Assembly (NCBI GenBank): GCA_029204225.1
Contig: CM055098.1
Coordinates: 3,705,607 to 3,769,606 of the forward strand
Direction: 5' to 3'
Origin: Diphasiastrum complanatum
Taxonomy: Eukaryota; Streptophyta; Lycopodiopsida; Lycopodiales; Lycopodiaceae
Length of the DNA: 64,000 bases
Shown: positions 1 to 11,290 of the stretch, in pieces
How positions within the stretch are numbered: position 1 is the first letter of the stretch
Layout: every line of letters starts with the position of its first letter
Program-made: the position numbers and the translations under genes
Notes under the pieces: model-generated
The model's database searches: none
The model's input: only the letters and a program-made list of their open reading frames with translations
What the model was told of the DNA's origin: nothing

Positions 1-1
1 G

Positions 2-933
2 CCCGAAGGTTACGTTATTGAAGGTATACCTAATCGTGTATGTAAACTCCATAAAGCACTTTATGGCTTGAAGCAATATGCTAGAGCATGGTTCTAGAGG
101 ATCAACATTTTTCTTATTGATCATGACTATGAATCAAACACTTTAGATTCTAATGTCTACTTCAAGTCAGCACAATAGTCTTTTATTATTATCACTTTGT
201 ATGTGGAATACAGACTTCTCTTTAGTAACAATATCGAACTAATAAAAGATGAGAAACATATGCTATCTTCAAAATTCGACACGACAGATCTAGGCAAAGC
301 TCAATACTGCCTAGGTATTCAAATCCAAAGAGATAGGAAGCAAAATTTGATCTATATTACTCAGCAAAGATATATTTACAGTATATTAATTAGATATAAT
401 CTGATGAATTGCAAGTTAGCTCACTCACCAATGGAGCTAGGACTCAAATTGTCGAAGGACCAGTGTCCTTAGATGATTGAAGAGGAGCAGATGCATGAGT
501 ACCCTTATCATTCGATGGTAGGATCTCTTATGTATGCAATGATCTGTACCAACCCAAACATAGCTTTTGTTTTCAGTTTCTTAAGTCAGTTTATGGCTAA
601 AATTATACATTGGAAGGCTCTCATTAGAATTTTGAGATATATACGAGCAACTATGGACCTATGCATTTGTTATGGAACTATCGATAATGATAAACTCAAT
701 ATTCTCAATAAATATTCAAATGCAAGTTAAGTAGGAGATGTAGACACTCGTAAATCCACATCTAGATTTACATTCTTCCTCAACAATGGTCTGATTTCAT
801 GGAATAGTCGCAAGCAAACTTCGATAGCTCTATCATCTACCGAATCAGAATATATCACAGCCTCTCAAGCTACAAAGGAAGCAATGTGGTTGAGAAATTT
901 ACTTTCGAACATTTTTCTGAAACAATATGCTCC
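2..933 (+). pseudogene. Copia-A copy 1: decayed RT-RNase H fragment
   Basis: Reads in one frame as the C-terminal half of a Copia reverse transcriptase followed by RNase H. It opens inside the RT at the ALYGLKQ motif, continues through a thumb/connection region with SPMELGLKLSKDQ, then the RNase H stretch with SSTESEY and ATKEAMWLRNLL. In-frame stops fall near 95, 177, 470 and 728. The catalytic YVDD box is changed to YVEY. The frame ends abruptly at about 933, before the last RNase H aspartate motif (CDNQSA in the related copy). The same family lies antisense at 39.0-42.2 kb, and the two align codon for codon over most of this stretch. The 5' part lies outside the window. It is a dead fragment. 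Confidence 0.9.
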
Positions 934-1154
934 GTTCTTGGAAATTCACTTGCTAACCAGCTTGGGTAAGTTGTTATATTCATAATATATGGAACCAGCC
1001 TTCAACACCTTCAATAGTTCGTTATCGTCAAAGCAACTTGTTAAGCAATTCCCATGTATTTCTTAAAATTACGTAGAAACATGAATAAAAGGGTAGAGTT
1101 GGGTAAATGTATGGATGTAGATTAACTATAAGGTTATGTGAGAATAATTCAACA
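934..1154 (-). repeat. Copia-A related 3' LTR fragment (antisense)
   Basis: On the minus strand a purine run AAGGGGGAG (1155-1163) is followed at once by TGTTGAATTATTC, the layout of a polypurine tract and LTR start. The coding end of a Copia RNase H lies just upstream. The LTR sequence then runs left until it meets the sense Copia-A fragment at about 934. The far LTR end is not identified. Confidence 0.6.
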
Positions 1155-1163
1155 CTCCCCCTT
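1155..1163 (-). other. Polypurine tract of antisense Copia-A copy
   Basis: AAGGGGGAG on the minus strand, directly before an LTR-like TGTTGAATT start and just downstream of the RNase H coding end. It would prime plus-strand DNA synthesis during reverse transcription. Confidence 0.65.
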
Positions 1164-1420
1164 AATCTGAATCCGTGAATGCCTTGAATTTCAAACTTAG
1201 TATTGCACAAAATTTCTTATGTAAATCCAAGCTTAGTGCCTTAGTAAAAATATCCGCTGTCATTTCTTGCGTTCCAGTCCTACAATTTTACCTGTTTGTC
1301 AAGAACTTTGCTTCTGACATAGTGATACTGAATTTCAATGTGTTTACTCCTGTAATGAAATCTAGAGTTGGTGATAAAGCAATAGCACTTTGATTATCAC
1401 AAAATAAAATTTTGACAACA
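1164..1420 (-). pseudogene. Copia-A copy 2: RNase H C-terminal fragment
   Basis: The minus strand reads CDNQSAIALS, then later MTADIFTKALSL and a C-terminal tail, matching the end of the RNase H of the 39-kb Copia-A copy. The frame has a stop and small shifts. Only about 80 codons remain. It faces copy 1 tail to tail, so the two cannot be parts of one insertion. Confidence 0.8.
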
Positions 1421-2139
1421 CATTGTGGCTAAGCTCCAATTGTGACCTATGACCTAATTAGTTGCTCTAATTGGATAAACCTAAGCATAATTCCTCATTA
1501 GTAAAAATAGCTTATTATTGGAAGATATTCATATCATATAATAGAATTTCTACTTTGAATATTGCTAGCAGCGCTTACTGCTTATCAGCGGAAGAGCATC
1601 AGACAAAGTTATCAGTTACCCAGACAAAGTACGGGGCTTCCTCTGTTATTGTTTTGTACTCACATCATCTGATTTGTACATGCTACTTATTGAATCAACG
1701 TACTTTCTTATTGCATTCAGTATTATGTCGGAATGTATGCTAGCTTCTCTTAAGTTATTTGTATCTATTAAATCTCTTTTCGATCAGTTTGAATTGTCGA
1801 ATATTTCAATACTACAACATTCTATATCTATCGATGCTACTTTGTAATTGTTTGTCTAAGAAATCACTTTAGTACTAATGATTTCAAATTTAGTTACTAA
1901 AAGTACAAACATGACGATTGTCACGATAGCTTTGTTTGTTTGCATAGTCATACATTAGAAAAAGAATTATTCTGTAGAGCCCAATAGTTCATTGTTATAC
2001 TTCAATTTCGTTACTATCCTGGAGAAGGCAAAAAAGTTTGGTCACTTGTGTAGCATGTCTAGCCATGATACCTCCGAGTGTAGACACAACCCTTGAGTAC
2101 AAGTGGCTACATTGTGAAAAATGTAAAAGCGATATATAT
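1421..2139. other. Unassigned AT-rich DNA
   Basis: No frame here resembles a known protein. Short frames such as 1471-1743 (+) have no recognisable motif. It is probably decayed repeat DNA between Copia-A and LTR-D scraps. Confidence 0.5.
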
Positions 2140-2470
2140 TATCTAGGATCTTGACTTTTGGGGTCCTAGGCCTCATACACTTCCATGTACACTTCTAAAT
2201 ATGTTAGTGGTCAGGTTTTGAGCCCATTATGATCTAGAAGAGCTCGAGTTAGTGTAGGTTGCTTACACTTGGCATGATGGTAGAGGGAGGATTATGCACC
2301 TCGTAATGTTATTTAACCATATGTCCCAATAGGAGCAAGAGGTGTACCAAAATGGTCCAATCATTGTAAGAGTTGATTTGAGAGCATTCCAATCATTGAG
2401 CTATGTTCCCACATATCTTGGATCTCGAGCGATTCTATACACATTTTCTTCAATAACTTAGCTAGTTACA
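2140..2470 (+). repeat. Copia-D LTR-like fragment
   Basis: Resembles the LTR that follows the Copia-D polyprotein at 37.1 kb: a GGGGTCCTA block, an ACACTTGGC block, the string CAAAATGGTCCAATCATTG and CTTGGATCTCGAGC occur in the same order. It is diverged and has no coding region attached. Confidence 0.7.
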
Positions 2471-3039
2471 TGGATATTTGAATGGGCATAATGGACGAAG
2501 AAGATGTTGTGAGAGATTGCACAATTTTGGAAATAAATTTTTTATGCAAAGCATTCAGTTTTTAGAATGTGAGTTTACGCATATTCTCTTCTCCAAAAGA
2601 CCTTTGAAAAAAATGTAGAAGTTAGAAAAATTCATGAATTATCATAAATGATCATTTTCAATACAAAATAGAATCGATTTAAATGCAAGCGTTCCTTAAT
2701 TTATTAGTATCTATATTTTTGAAATCATTGTTCATCTTAGGGGTGTCAATGAAGACATGGTTAATGTCAGAGTGAGATGGGTCATGTACGGAGGTGGAGA
2801 ACCCTGGATATTAAGAATGGTAGCTCAAGACCAGAGGTCGTGTAGCACTGTCAACATTTTCACACATGTGGAGACTTCCAAAAACATGTGATTGATCTTT
2901 TAAAAGGTGTGCGATTGCACATGAATTTATCTCTTGATTGATACAAACAATCTAGCTTGAAAATATCAAGGCAAGAGCACACAAGCATGCATTCTACCAT
3001 CCAACAACTACCATTCACGTGGTTTTATGAGAAAAACTA
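2471..3039. other. Unassigned DNA between LTR-D pieces
   Basis: No recognisable gene or repeat boundary. The region is AT-rich with stops in all frames. Confidence 0.4.
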
Positions 3040-3190
3040 AGTATGAAAACTTGTTGCTCTCATGTAGACAGAGAAAATACAAGGCTTGCTCTCATGTAGT
3101 CAAGAGAGAACATCGAAATTTTTCTAAGTGTTGGAGCTCCGCTCTCACTTTCATCCAAAAAACTAAGTGACAATGCAAGTTCTCACGTGT
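3040..3190 (-). repeat. Copia-D LTR piece, inverted
   Basis: The string CTAAGTGTTGGAGCT and the flanking GAGAGAA run match the reverse complement of about 37.43-37.53 kb in the Copia-D LTR. It lies opposite in orientation to the LTR-D piece at 2140-2470, so the family is rearranged here. Confidence 0.55.
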
Positions 3191-3448
3191 CAGAGTGCTA
3201 GGATTTCGAGGATACAAAGTCCCAGTTGTTTACATATCCAAGTTTCTCTTTCCTTCGGCCCAATAATAAAATCGATCATTAGTAGATATTGAAATTCCTT
3301 TGGCTCTCTTTTCTATAAAGGGGGCAAACTAGTAGAAATATCCAAATGGAGATGATACAATGTCATCGACAAAAAAATTACAAAAGCAATCACACGCATC
3401 AAAGTACTAAAAATAACATTCATATGCACTAAGCAAACATGTACTTAT

Positions 3449-3726
3449 AGTTAGAATTAAAGTAGAATCATTGTGCTACTATTGTATTGTGGGTCCTATC
3501 AGTTGATAAGGATCAGTTGGCCTCAGCACGAGGCAAGTTGACGGGACACGCGTCCCGCCAACGGCAACTTGGGTCATGCATGGGTTGCCTGAGTGAATAA
3601 CTATATGTACAATGTAATTTTATTCTGAAAAATACAATTGCTATGTGAGCTTGCTGTGGAGAGTGTTTTTTTGTCTGTGTTACTGTGTAGCATGATCTGT
3701 GTTCCTGTTCAAAGCAAATTCTAAGT
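3449..3726 (+). repeat. Copia-C 5' LTR
   Basis: Starts AGTTAGAATT and ends AATTCTAAGT, near-perfect inverted ends. It is nearly identical to 8356-8630. The left boundary is set by the CTTAT target duplication and the right boundary by the adjacent primer binding site. Confidence 0.93.
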
Positions 3727-3739
3727 TGGTATCAGGGCC
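3727..3739 (+). promoter_or_regulatory. Copia-C primer binding site
   Basis: TGGTATCAGGGCC directly follows the 5' LTR. It differs by one base from the plant Copia consensus TGGTATCAGAGCC, which is complementary to the 3' end of initiator tRNA-Met. Confidence 0.9.
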
Positions 3740-5052
3740 ATACAGGGAGTGTACACAGTACAACATCGCTGTTGAAGAGAGCTTCGGGAGAATTGTCTTC
3801 TGAGAGTTTGGGGTTTACAACGGGTTGAAGACGAAAAGAGAAGCACTGGTGCACGGTTTCTAGTTTATAGAGGCTTGCCAAGCTTAGCAAAGGGATTATT
3901 AGCCTGTGCATAGCATCAGACAGGGAAAATTTTGGTGAAAAATTGACAATTTTGAAGCCAGTTGAATGTTGAAACCGGGTTTGGGGTTACAGTTTTCTAC
4001 ACATGACTGATGATTTCTTCATTGTTTGTGCACTGTTTTGGATGTCGTAAGGACAGGAAGGAAGCTAATTACATTGTCAACTAGTCGTGGAGAGATTCTG
4101 AGGTTTATGTCAGAGATTTGTCTCCAGACAGTTAACCTAGCAGATTTGCAGTAAAAAGTGAAAAAAAAAAAAAAAAAAAAGCCACTTTGTCAAGTTTAGC
4201 TAAAATCACTGTTTCTCCACAGAATTTCATAATTGAACACTTTACAGACTTGGTATCAGTAGGGCGACCCTGCTCTAGGCCTCATATCATGCTCAAATTG
4301 ATCCAAAAACGAAATTGATCAAGCAAAAATCAGTCTGGGGAGGTGCGATCGTAGACAGGGAGGAGCGTCAAGTTCACGCGCGACGAACGGGGGTAGCAGC
4401 TTAGCATTAAAAAGTGTATAGTGGCCCCAAGAATGGGTTTCGGCACATAGGAGTGAATGTGACCAATAGGATTGGACTCCTATTGGATCAACGATCGTGA
4501 TAGATTGCTCAGGGAACAATCTGGACCACAAGATCGTAGTGGACCATTGGATGAAGTGGAAAAGGTCTTGAAGGGTCTTGAAGTGCATACTGGCCTTCAA
4601 CTTCATTAAAAAGTCTCATACTAAAAGTTGAGTTGGGCCCCTTCACAAGAAGAGTGAAGTTTTTTCAAGGAGAAGAAACAGTTCAAAAACATGGAAAATC
4701 CCTATTTTTGGGTCCTTTGCCCGTTTTGACCCAAACGCAAGGCTATAACTTCCAAACGAAGGGCACCTGGACTGTACCTGCAAGTACGGTACAACAAAAC
4801 AGAGTGATTGCAGAGGAGAAAGTGTTCGGAGTGTGACAAAAGTGATTTCACCATTTCACTGGGCACGTAGTTGGGAGTTGATGACTGAGTGCATTTCGGA
4901 AGGCGACGCCGATTTGGTTTTCAAATTGGTGGAAAAGCGGCGAGTGGCCTGGTAAGGGAAAAAGTGCAGGTCATTATTTTCAACTTTTAACATCACAGTT
5001 GGCTTCGGCATACTGCTTTTAGCCTACAGCAGAAGTTTCAAGCAGTTTTGCG
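3740..5052 (+). other. Copia-C untranslated leader
   Basis: About 1.3 kb between PBS and the gag start, long for a Copia leader. It contains an A20 tract near 4160 and no coding frame that resembles a protein. A short frame at 4633-4836 shows no motif. Confidence 0.7.
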
Positions 5053-5880
5053 ATGGCAAACATGGGAGAGTCCATTTTGAGTGAAAGTAGCAAATTGGAC
5101 GGAATTTCCAACTATGCAGTGTGGAAATTCAAAATGAAAAACATACTGATGGAGAAAGATGTGTGGGAAGTCGTCATAAGTGATGAGAGAAGGCCGCCAA
5201 ATGAAGCGGTTATCAAAGTGTTCGACAAAAAGATGGGGAAAGCTTTGACCTTCATTAACTTGTCAGTGAAGGATCACATCATTACCCACATTTGTGATGC
5301 TGTTACACCCACACATGCATGGGATGTGCTAAAGGAGCAGTTCGAGATGTCAAATCCGTCAAGAATCATGTTTCTAAAGTCAAAGCTGAATAGTTCCTGA
5401 ATGGAGCAAGGAGAGCACATTAAGACGTACATGACCAGAATCAAGACAATGAGAGATGAACTTCATTCTATTGGTAAGCACGTACGTGATGTAGAGCTAG
5501 TGCACAATGCATTGTGCAGCATTGCAGAACCCTATCAGATGTTTGTGAGCGGAATAGCATCAAGAGAAAGATTGCCAACCTTTGACAAGCTCACGGGAAT
5601 CTTGATGCAGGAAGAGCAATGACGAGAAATGGTGAAAGCTAGATGTCAAAATACTGACGATCAGGCACTTGCGACACGCCAAAAACAAGGCAAGGGCAAG
5701 GGCAAGAAGAAGTCTAAGCAACAATTTGCCAAGTCTCAGGAGGATGAGGGATCTTCCAGTAAGACCAAGAAGAAAGGCAAGTGCTTTCATTGTGGTAAAA
5801 AGGGCCATTAGAAGAGTGAATGTCGCAAATTCCTAGTGGAACAAGGCAAGGGGAAACCAAAGCAAGCAGGTAACCTTGTT
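5053..5880 (+). pseudogene. Copia-C gag with CCHC zinc knuckle
   Basis: The frame opens MANMGESILSES and carries the Copia gag core (LDGISNYAVWKFKMKNIL, later HAWDVLKEQF), then a lysine-rich stretch and a CCHC knuckle at 5782-5823. Gag would form the particle and package RNA. The frame has in-frame TGA at 5398 and 5620. Inside the knuckle a TAG at 5809-5811 stands where the family usually has a codon such as Trp after the His; all four metal ligands are still encoded. The ATG at 5053 fits the usual start of the family, about 35 codons before the gag core ends. Confidence 0.88.
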
Positions 5881-6604
5881 GATGAGGGTGAGATTGAAGA
5901 CTCTAGCATCTTCATATATGCATTGTCATCTAATCAAGATGATCAAGCATTGTATATTGACTCGGGAACCACAAGACACATGACAAGTAACAAGAAAGTT
6001 CAATAAAGGTGGTGTTGCAAGAGCAAAGAACATCCTGGATTTAATCCACACAGATTTAGGTGGGCCAATGAGGACCATGTCCTTAGGTAAATCCTTCTAT
6101 TTCATGACCTTTATATCTGATGATATGTCACGTAAGACGTGGATCTACTTCTTGAAGAAGAAATTGGATGCATTTGACAATTTCAAGAGCTTCAAAGCAT
6201 TGGTAAAAAATCAGACAGGTAGGAAGATCAAAGTCCTAAGATCAGATAGTGAAGGTGAGTACAAGTCTAATGACTTCAATGATCTTTGTGATCAATGTGG
6301 GATTAAAAGACAATTTACGCAAGCTCATACTCCTCCTCTCAATGGTGTAGCTGAGCGCAAGAATCGTATGATTGTGGAAAGTGCTAGATCTATGCTAGTT
6401 GAGATGAAACTACCAAAAGATTTTTGGTCAGAAGCATGTAGTACGGCAGTCTGTCTTCAAAATAGAAGTCCTACCATTGCCTTACCAAAGATAATACCTG
6501 AGGAAGCATTCACGAAGAAGAAGCCAAAGGTGAACCACTTGCGAATCTTTGGATGTAAGGCTTTGTACACATTCCTAAGGAAGAGAGACGTAAACTTGAT
6601 GTGA
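5881..6604 (+). pseudogene. Copia-C protease remnant fused to integrase
   Basis: A Copia protease active site (IDSGTTRHMTS, DSG at about 5956) is followed within about 15 codons by a break, and the sequence resumes in the integrase core. The rest of the protease and the HHCC zinc domain are therefore deleted. The integrase core keeps all three catalytic acids: Asp in HTDLGGPM near 6047, Asp in LRSDSEGEY near 6243, and Glu in GVAERKN near 6350. It reads cleanly from 6068 to 6603, then stops at a TGA. Integrase would join the cDNA to host DNA; this copy is broken. Confidence 0.9.
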
Positions 6605-7074
6605 AGCTATCAAGTGTATATTCCTAGGATATGATGAACATGTGAAGGGCTATATAGAGATGTTTTCATCCAGTGGAAAACAAAATTCATGTAAGTCATG
6701 ATATTATCTCTGATGAATCCAAGATGTATGAAGATGAGGATGTTGAGAAAATAGATACATCTAGTTGGAAAGATGGTATAGTGAGGATACCTCCTGATGA
6801 TGATCCATTCATTGACCTTCCAAGTGATGAACATGAGGATACATCTCAAGATACTAGTACTCAACCCCAAGAAATAGGTTGGAGAGGTAGAGATAAACCT
6901 TTTGGTGCAAGAAGGATTGAAGTTGCAGGTGACAAACGCAAGGAGAAGGATGTACCGTGGGATATATTTTCACTAGGAAGTTGATCACCTGACAAGAAGC
7001 TCCCTAAGTGGTTTGAGAGACTGTTGGAGAGCCGCGACATGGAATACTCTACGACTACTTATTGCTTTAGCTTC
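6605..7074 (+). pseudogene. Copia-C integrase-RT linker
   Basis: Reads as the acidic linker between integrase and RT (Asp/Glu/Ser-rich frame 6673-6984) after a GYDEHVKGY-like integrase end in another frame. The conserved RT N-terminus with its NxTW and KARLVAKG motifs is absent, so a deletion joins linker and palm. Confidence 0.65.
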
Positions 7075-8302
7075 AATTTGGTTGGCCTTTGCAGCAGATG
7101 GATGTGAAATCTGATTTTCTAAATGGTGAGTTAGAAGAAGAGGTGTTCATGGATCAACTTGAAGGCTTTGTAGTGAAGGGACAGGAAAATAAAGTATGTC
7201 GCTTGAAGAAAGCGATTTATGGTCTTAAATAGGCACCATGTGCGTTGTATAGCAGGATTGATGCCTACTTTCGTTCAAAGGGGATGGTGAGAACACATTC
7301 TGATCCAAATCTATATGTCTTATGCTTTGATGGTATGGTTGCTTTGATTGCTCTTTATGTTGATGACTTGATTATTATGGGAAATAATCAAGAGATGATA
7401 GATATGATCAAGAAAGACCTCATGGAAAAATTCGAGATGACAGATCTCAGCCTAATGCATTATTGCCTTGGAGTAGAAGTGTGGCAAAAAGGACACAAAG
7501 TGGGTTTAACATAGGTGAAGTATGTCAAAGAATTGCTGCATGGGTTTAGGTTGCAGGATTGCAAACCAGTGAATACTCCTATTGAACCAGGTAAAAAGCT
7601 TTCTAAGCTTGATGAGTCACAGTCATTTGATGCTACGTTGTATAGGTAGTTAGTAGGGAGCTTGATTTACCTTACCACGACTAGACCAAATATATGCTAT
7701 GTTGTTGGCATTGTAAGTCAATTTTTGGCAGCACCTACGGAAACGCATTGGAAGGCAACTAAACGCATTTTGCGTTATGTGAAAGGCACTTCAGATTATG
7801 GCTTGATTTATAGGAAGCATGCTGGTTTACCTGAGTTGTGTGGCTATGTGGATGCAGAATGGGGAGGTGACTATGATGATCGTAGATCCACCATAGGGTA
7901 TGTATGTATTCCAGTTTTGTGGTAGTTGCTTTTCCTGGTCTAGCAAGAAACAAAGTACAATTGCTCTATCCACCACAGAAGTAGTGCAATGTGTAGTGCA
8001 ACACAGGAAGCTATATGGTTGAGACAAATCTTGGAAGAAGTTGGCATGAAGCAGAAAAATCCCACGACATTACATAGCGACAATCAGAGTGGCATTCAGC
8101 TAGCAAAGAATCCAGTGTTCCTTGCGAGAACTAAACACATTGACATTCAGTATCACTTTATACATGAGAGGCTACTGAGTCATGAAATTCATGTTGTTCA
8201 TTGTAGCACAGAAGAACAACTAGCTGACATTTTCACTAAGCCACTTGTTGGAGAAAAGTTTGATAAGTTTAGATCAAAGCTTTTGGTACGTAAAGTTTGT
8301 TG
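7075..8302 (+). pseudogene. Copia-C reverse transcriptase-RNase H
   Basis: RT palm and connection followed by RNase H. Visible motifs are [18 protein letters not shown] (followed by a stop), an intact YVDD box at about 7355-7366, MHYCLGVEV, GSLIYLTTTRPNI and HWKATKRILRYVKG. RNase H then shows GYVDAEWGGD, a damaged STTE box (STTEV, frame lost near 7980), and later LHSDNQSGIQLAKN and ADIFTKPL. Stops occur near 7231, 7513 and 7648. The frame closes at TTG-TGA near 8302, followed by the polypurine tract. It is the only RT in the window with YVDD intact, but it lacks its N-terminus. Confidence 0.9.
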
Positions 8303-8343
8303 ACTTTGAAGCTATGTATATGACTGTATAAAAAGTAGACTTT

Positions 8344-8355
8344 ACTTTAAGGGAG
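8344..8355 (+). other. Copia-C polypurine tract
   Basis: ACTTTAAGGGAG immediately before the 3' LTR start AGTTAGAATT. This is the expected site for plus-strand priming. Confidence 0.8.
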
Positions 8356-8630
8356 AGTTAGAATTAAAGTAAAATCATTATGCTACTGTATTGTGGGTCC
8401 TATCAGTTGATAAGGATCAGTTGGCCTCGCCACGAGGCAAGTCGATGGGACACGCGTCCCGCCAATGGCAACCTGGGTCATGAATGGTTTGCTTGAGTGA
8501 CCAACTATATGTACAGTGTAATTTCATTTTGAGAAATACAGTTGCTATGTGAGCGTGTTGTGGAGAGTGTTTTTCTATCTGTGTTACTGTGTAGCATGAT
8601 CTGTGTTCCTGTTCGAAGCAAATTCTAAGT
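8356..8630 (+). repeat. Copia-C 3' LTR
   Basis: Matches 3449-3726 with about 23 substitutions and one 3-bp gap. It ends AATTCTAAGT and is followed by the target duplication CTTAT. Confidence 0.93.
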
Positions 8631-8635
8631 CTTAT

Positions 8636-9049
8636 TTGGTACAATATCACCAATTTTGTAACATCAATTCCATGATTTTACTTTCTTCATGATTCAATTT
8701 GGAGATGCTGCTCATATTTTCATTGCAATGTGGAGATTGTGCTAATCTAACCATTGGAGGGAATGCATATTCAAATTTACAAAGCTGAACTAGGAATAGT
8801 TAAAGTTTCTTAATTGTGACTTTAGATCCTATGGTTAGAGCATTGGGAGTTGGGAAGGCTTTGGGAGTGGCAAGCAAATAAACAATACTGTTATTTTTAT
8901 TATCCTACATGGCATGTCTTGTAGGGTCGTTTAATATATGAAACTTGATTAATGATTTGAATATTTATTTAGTGTTTATGACTTTTGCTTTGTTGGAGGC
9001 ATGACAAGACTCCAAGTCTTTGTTTCACATCAATGATGATTCATCCTCC
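8636..9049. other. Unassigned AT-rich DNA
   Basis: Sequence flanking Copia-C with no gene-like frame and no repeat recognised. Confidence 0.4.
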
Positions 9050-9700
9050 CTTGCTTTATGCCATTCATCTGCATCAAATTTGGTAAGGGCTTTAGATATT
9101 GTAGTAGGTTTGTCATAAATTTTTTTTTTGTTAAATGCATCTGTTATTTTCTTGCCTTGGTCGAGTAGACCTTCTGGGTGCAGTGACATGTTGTTGTACA
9201 GATGGATGCTATATCACCAATATTTGACATAACTGAAATATTCAAGTCTAGTGGTGAAGGCATTTTAGGTTCATTTCTAAAATGAATCAGTGGAGTATTT
9301 GTGACATACTCTTGCCTTACTTGTTCTTGCTTGAAATCATAAAAAATTTCTTCAAGAAAGACAACATCTAAGCTAATTGAAACTAACTAGTAGATATATC
9401 TTAAATTCAGTAAGCTTTATGATATGTTGAGTAGCCAATAAAAATACATTTACAGTTGATAGAGTCTAACTTATTTCTAAGATCAATGGGTATTTGCACA
9501 AAGCAAAGCACCCAAACACTCTTAAATGTTTTAGGCTTGGGCTTGTACCCATAATAAGCTTTAAATGGTTTATTGGGATTCCACTACTTTTGTGCTTGAA
9601 TAAAATTTCCGATAGCAAGCTGCAAATTTGCTTCAGCCAAAAAAGTGATGTTTATTTAGTGCTAATTGGTTATAACATTGGTTAATGAGGAGAGACTTGC
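9050..9700 (-). pseudogene. Copia-F: integrase C-terminus and linker (antisense)
   Basis: The minus strand reads NPNKPFKAYYGYKPKPKTF, then VWVLCFVQIPIDLRNKLDS and CIFIGYSTYHKAY, the typical end of a Copia integrase (the family usually shows a GxKPxxxHLRVFG region followed by KCIFLGYS). A linker frame with VVFLEEIFYDFKQEQ follows, running to about 9150 with frame changes. It is a different family from the A piece to its right, because both cover the same part of pol. Confidence 0.82.
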
Positions 9701-9829
9701 TAGATTGTTACTAGGTTAGCCAAAGCTGAAACAAGTGTCAATATTTTCATATTGTCAACAATCCATGTTATTTATTCATATTTTAAATAACACATGCTAT
9801 TTTGTAGAATTATTGGAGTACTTATGTCA

Positions 9830-10515
9830 TGAAGTCTGGTTCTTGATGAGAGATGAGTACTCTCTATCCATGGCTTCCCTCCATAGATCATAATCAGGTT
9901 GACTAAGTGCTTCTTTGACAGTAGGCGGCTCTCAAATAAGGTAAGCCATAGATTATTTGATAAACCTTATAGGTGGTGGTTTGCACTCTATTAACGATCT
10001 TCTAGGAGATAAGTGAGGTTGATCATTTTGTTGTTGTTGACCTACAACATCTTTTTTTGATTCATTGGTAATAAGTTGTTTGTTTAGTATAGATGAGTTT
10101 GGACCTTTGATAGGATCAGTTAAATTGTGAGCAAAAATGTTCGATACTTCGAGAGTGTCCGACAATTTGACAGTGCCTTTGTCTTTGAGGTCGATAAATT
10201 AATCTTTGATAAAGACGATATCTCAACTAGTGGATATCTTTGATTCGATGGGATCATACAGCCTATAAGCTTTGTTTGAAGTAGTATATCCAATGAAAAT
10301 AGATTTAATACTATGGAAGTCGAGCTTCTTCCTTATATCTTGCGATATCTGCACGTAAGTAATACATCCAAATACACATAAATTAGATAGTGATTGTTTG
10401 GATCCTGTTCAAACTTCATAAGGTGTTTTGTCTAAGAGGCCTTTAGTTAAACATCTACTATGGATATAAGCTACAGTGGAAACAGCTTCAGCCTAGAAGA
10501 ATTTCGGAAGTATAG
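9830..10515 (-). pseudogene. Copia-A copy 3: integrase end, linker and RT start (antisense)
   Basis: Nucleotide similarity to 40.45-41.13 kb of the main Copia-A copy runs throughout, including the linker with its acidic spacer and the start of RT. Many stops and small gaps are present. Similarity ends at about 10515, after the segment coding for the integrase end. Confidence 0.82.
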
Positions 10516-11274
10516 CAAAGAATCCCAATCATAGATAAAAGTGATGGAGAATGCACATTTGATTGATCTAGATCCAAACTATTAGAATCAAGACTAGTTG
10601 CCAAAACTGGCTTATATTGGCATTTAACTCCACAAGAGGCGCATATATTTGATCAAACACTCCATTGAAAGGTGCAACAAGCTTCCTAGATCTATAATCA
10701 ACTTTAGTACCATGTTCCAATCAAAGCAATAAAGGCATAAGATCACTAAAGTCTTCTAGCAATTTGAAAGCTTATAGACACAATCCTATCACTCATGAAC
10801 CAATCTAGAATGATGGAAATTTAGATTCTAGTCTCAACCTTGCAAAATCACTCCTTAATCTATGATTTTTGGCAATATCTCTCTCAACTTCAACATGCAC
10901 TCACAAAATCAGAGAAACTCATTCAATGCACCTAAATCAAGCTTCAAATTTAATTTTTTGGCTGATCTAGTCCAAGAAAAAATTATAGGGATAGGATCCC
11001 TATAGAAAAAGCTTGAATTTGCACTAAAAATCTCTAAAATTGGGTGTGTGAGTGAAATTATACATAAATTTGAATTTTCTGAACCAAAACTGGATATGTA
11101 CGGCCTCACACGTGTGAAATGTACTCTCACAGCCCACAACAAGTTATGGTCCAAAAAAATTGAGTATAGCTATCAAATCCAACTCGCCACATCAAAATTA
11201 GCTAGTTTCCATAAACTTGCTAAATTGGGCTTAGTTTTGGATCAACCCCATCAATATCAATAAATCCTCTTGTA
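10516..11274 (-). other. Probable 5' leader of antisense Copia, degenerate
   Basis: Lies between the antisense Copia-A fragment and an antisense primer binding site at 11275-11290, so it is probably leader or deleted gag. No protein is recognisable. A CACACGTGTG palindrome at about 11107 resembles those in the adjacent LTR. Confidence 0.45.
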
Positions 11275-11290
11275 CTTGGCTCTGATACCA
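11275..11290 (-). promoter_or_regulatory. tRNA-iMet primer binding site (antisense)
   Basis: The minus strand reads TGGTATCAGAGCCAAG, an exact match to the plant Copia consensus, next to an LTR end GATTTCCACA on its 5' side. Confidence 0.85.

Larger units (their letters stand above)
3449..8630 (+). mobile_element. Copia-C: complete but defective Ty1/copia retrotransposon
   Basis: A 5.2-kb insertion with every structural landmark: direct repeats CTTAT at 3444-3448 and 8631-8635 (target duplication), a 278-bp 5' LTR, a PBS matching the initiator tRNA-Met, a 1.3-kb leader, gag-protease-integrase-RT-RNase H in Copia order, a polypurine tract and a 275-bp 3' LTR. By eye the LTRs differ at about 23 positions plus a 3-bp gap, so the insertion is old. 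The coding region has several in-frame stops and at least two internal deletions (protease to integrase, and the RT N-terminus), so it cannot be autonomous. LTR ends are not the usual TG...CA. Confidence 0.95.

Noticed and set aside
4160-4181. Poly-A tract as a processed-gene tail
   Set aside because: It lies inside the Copia-C leader with no coding sequence before it.
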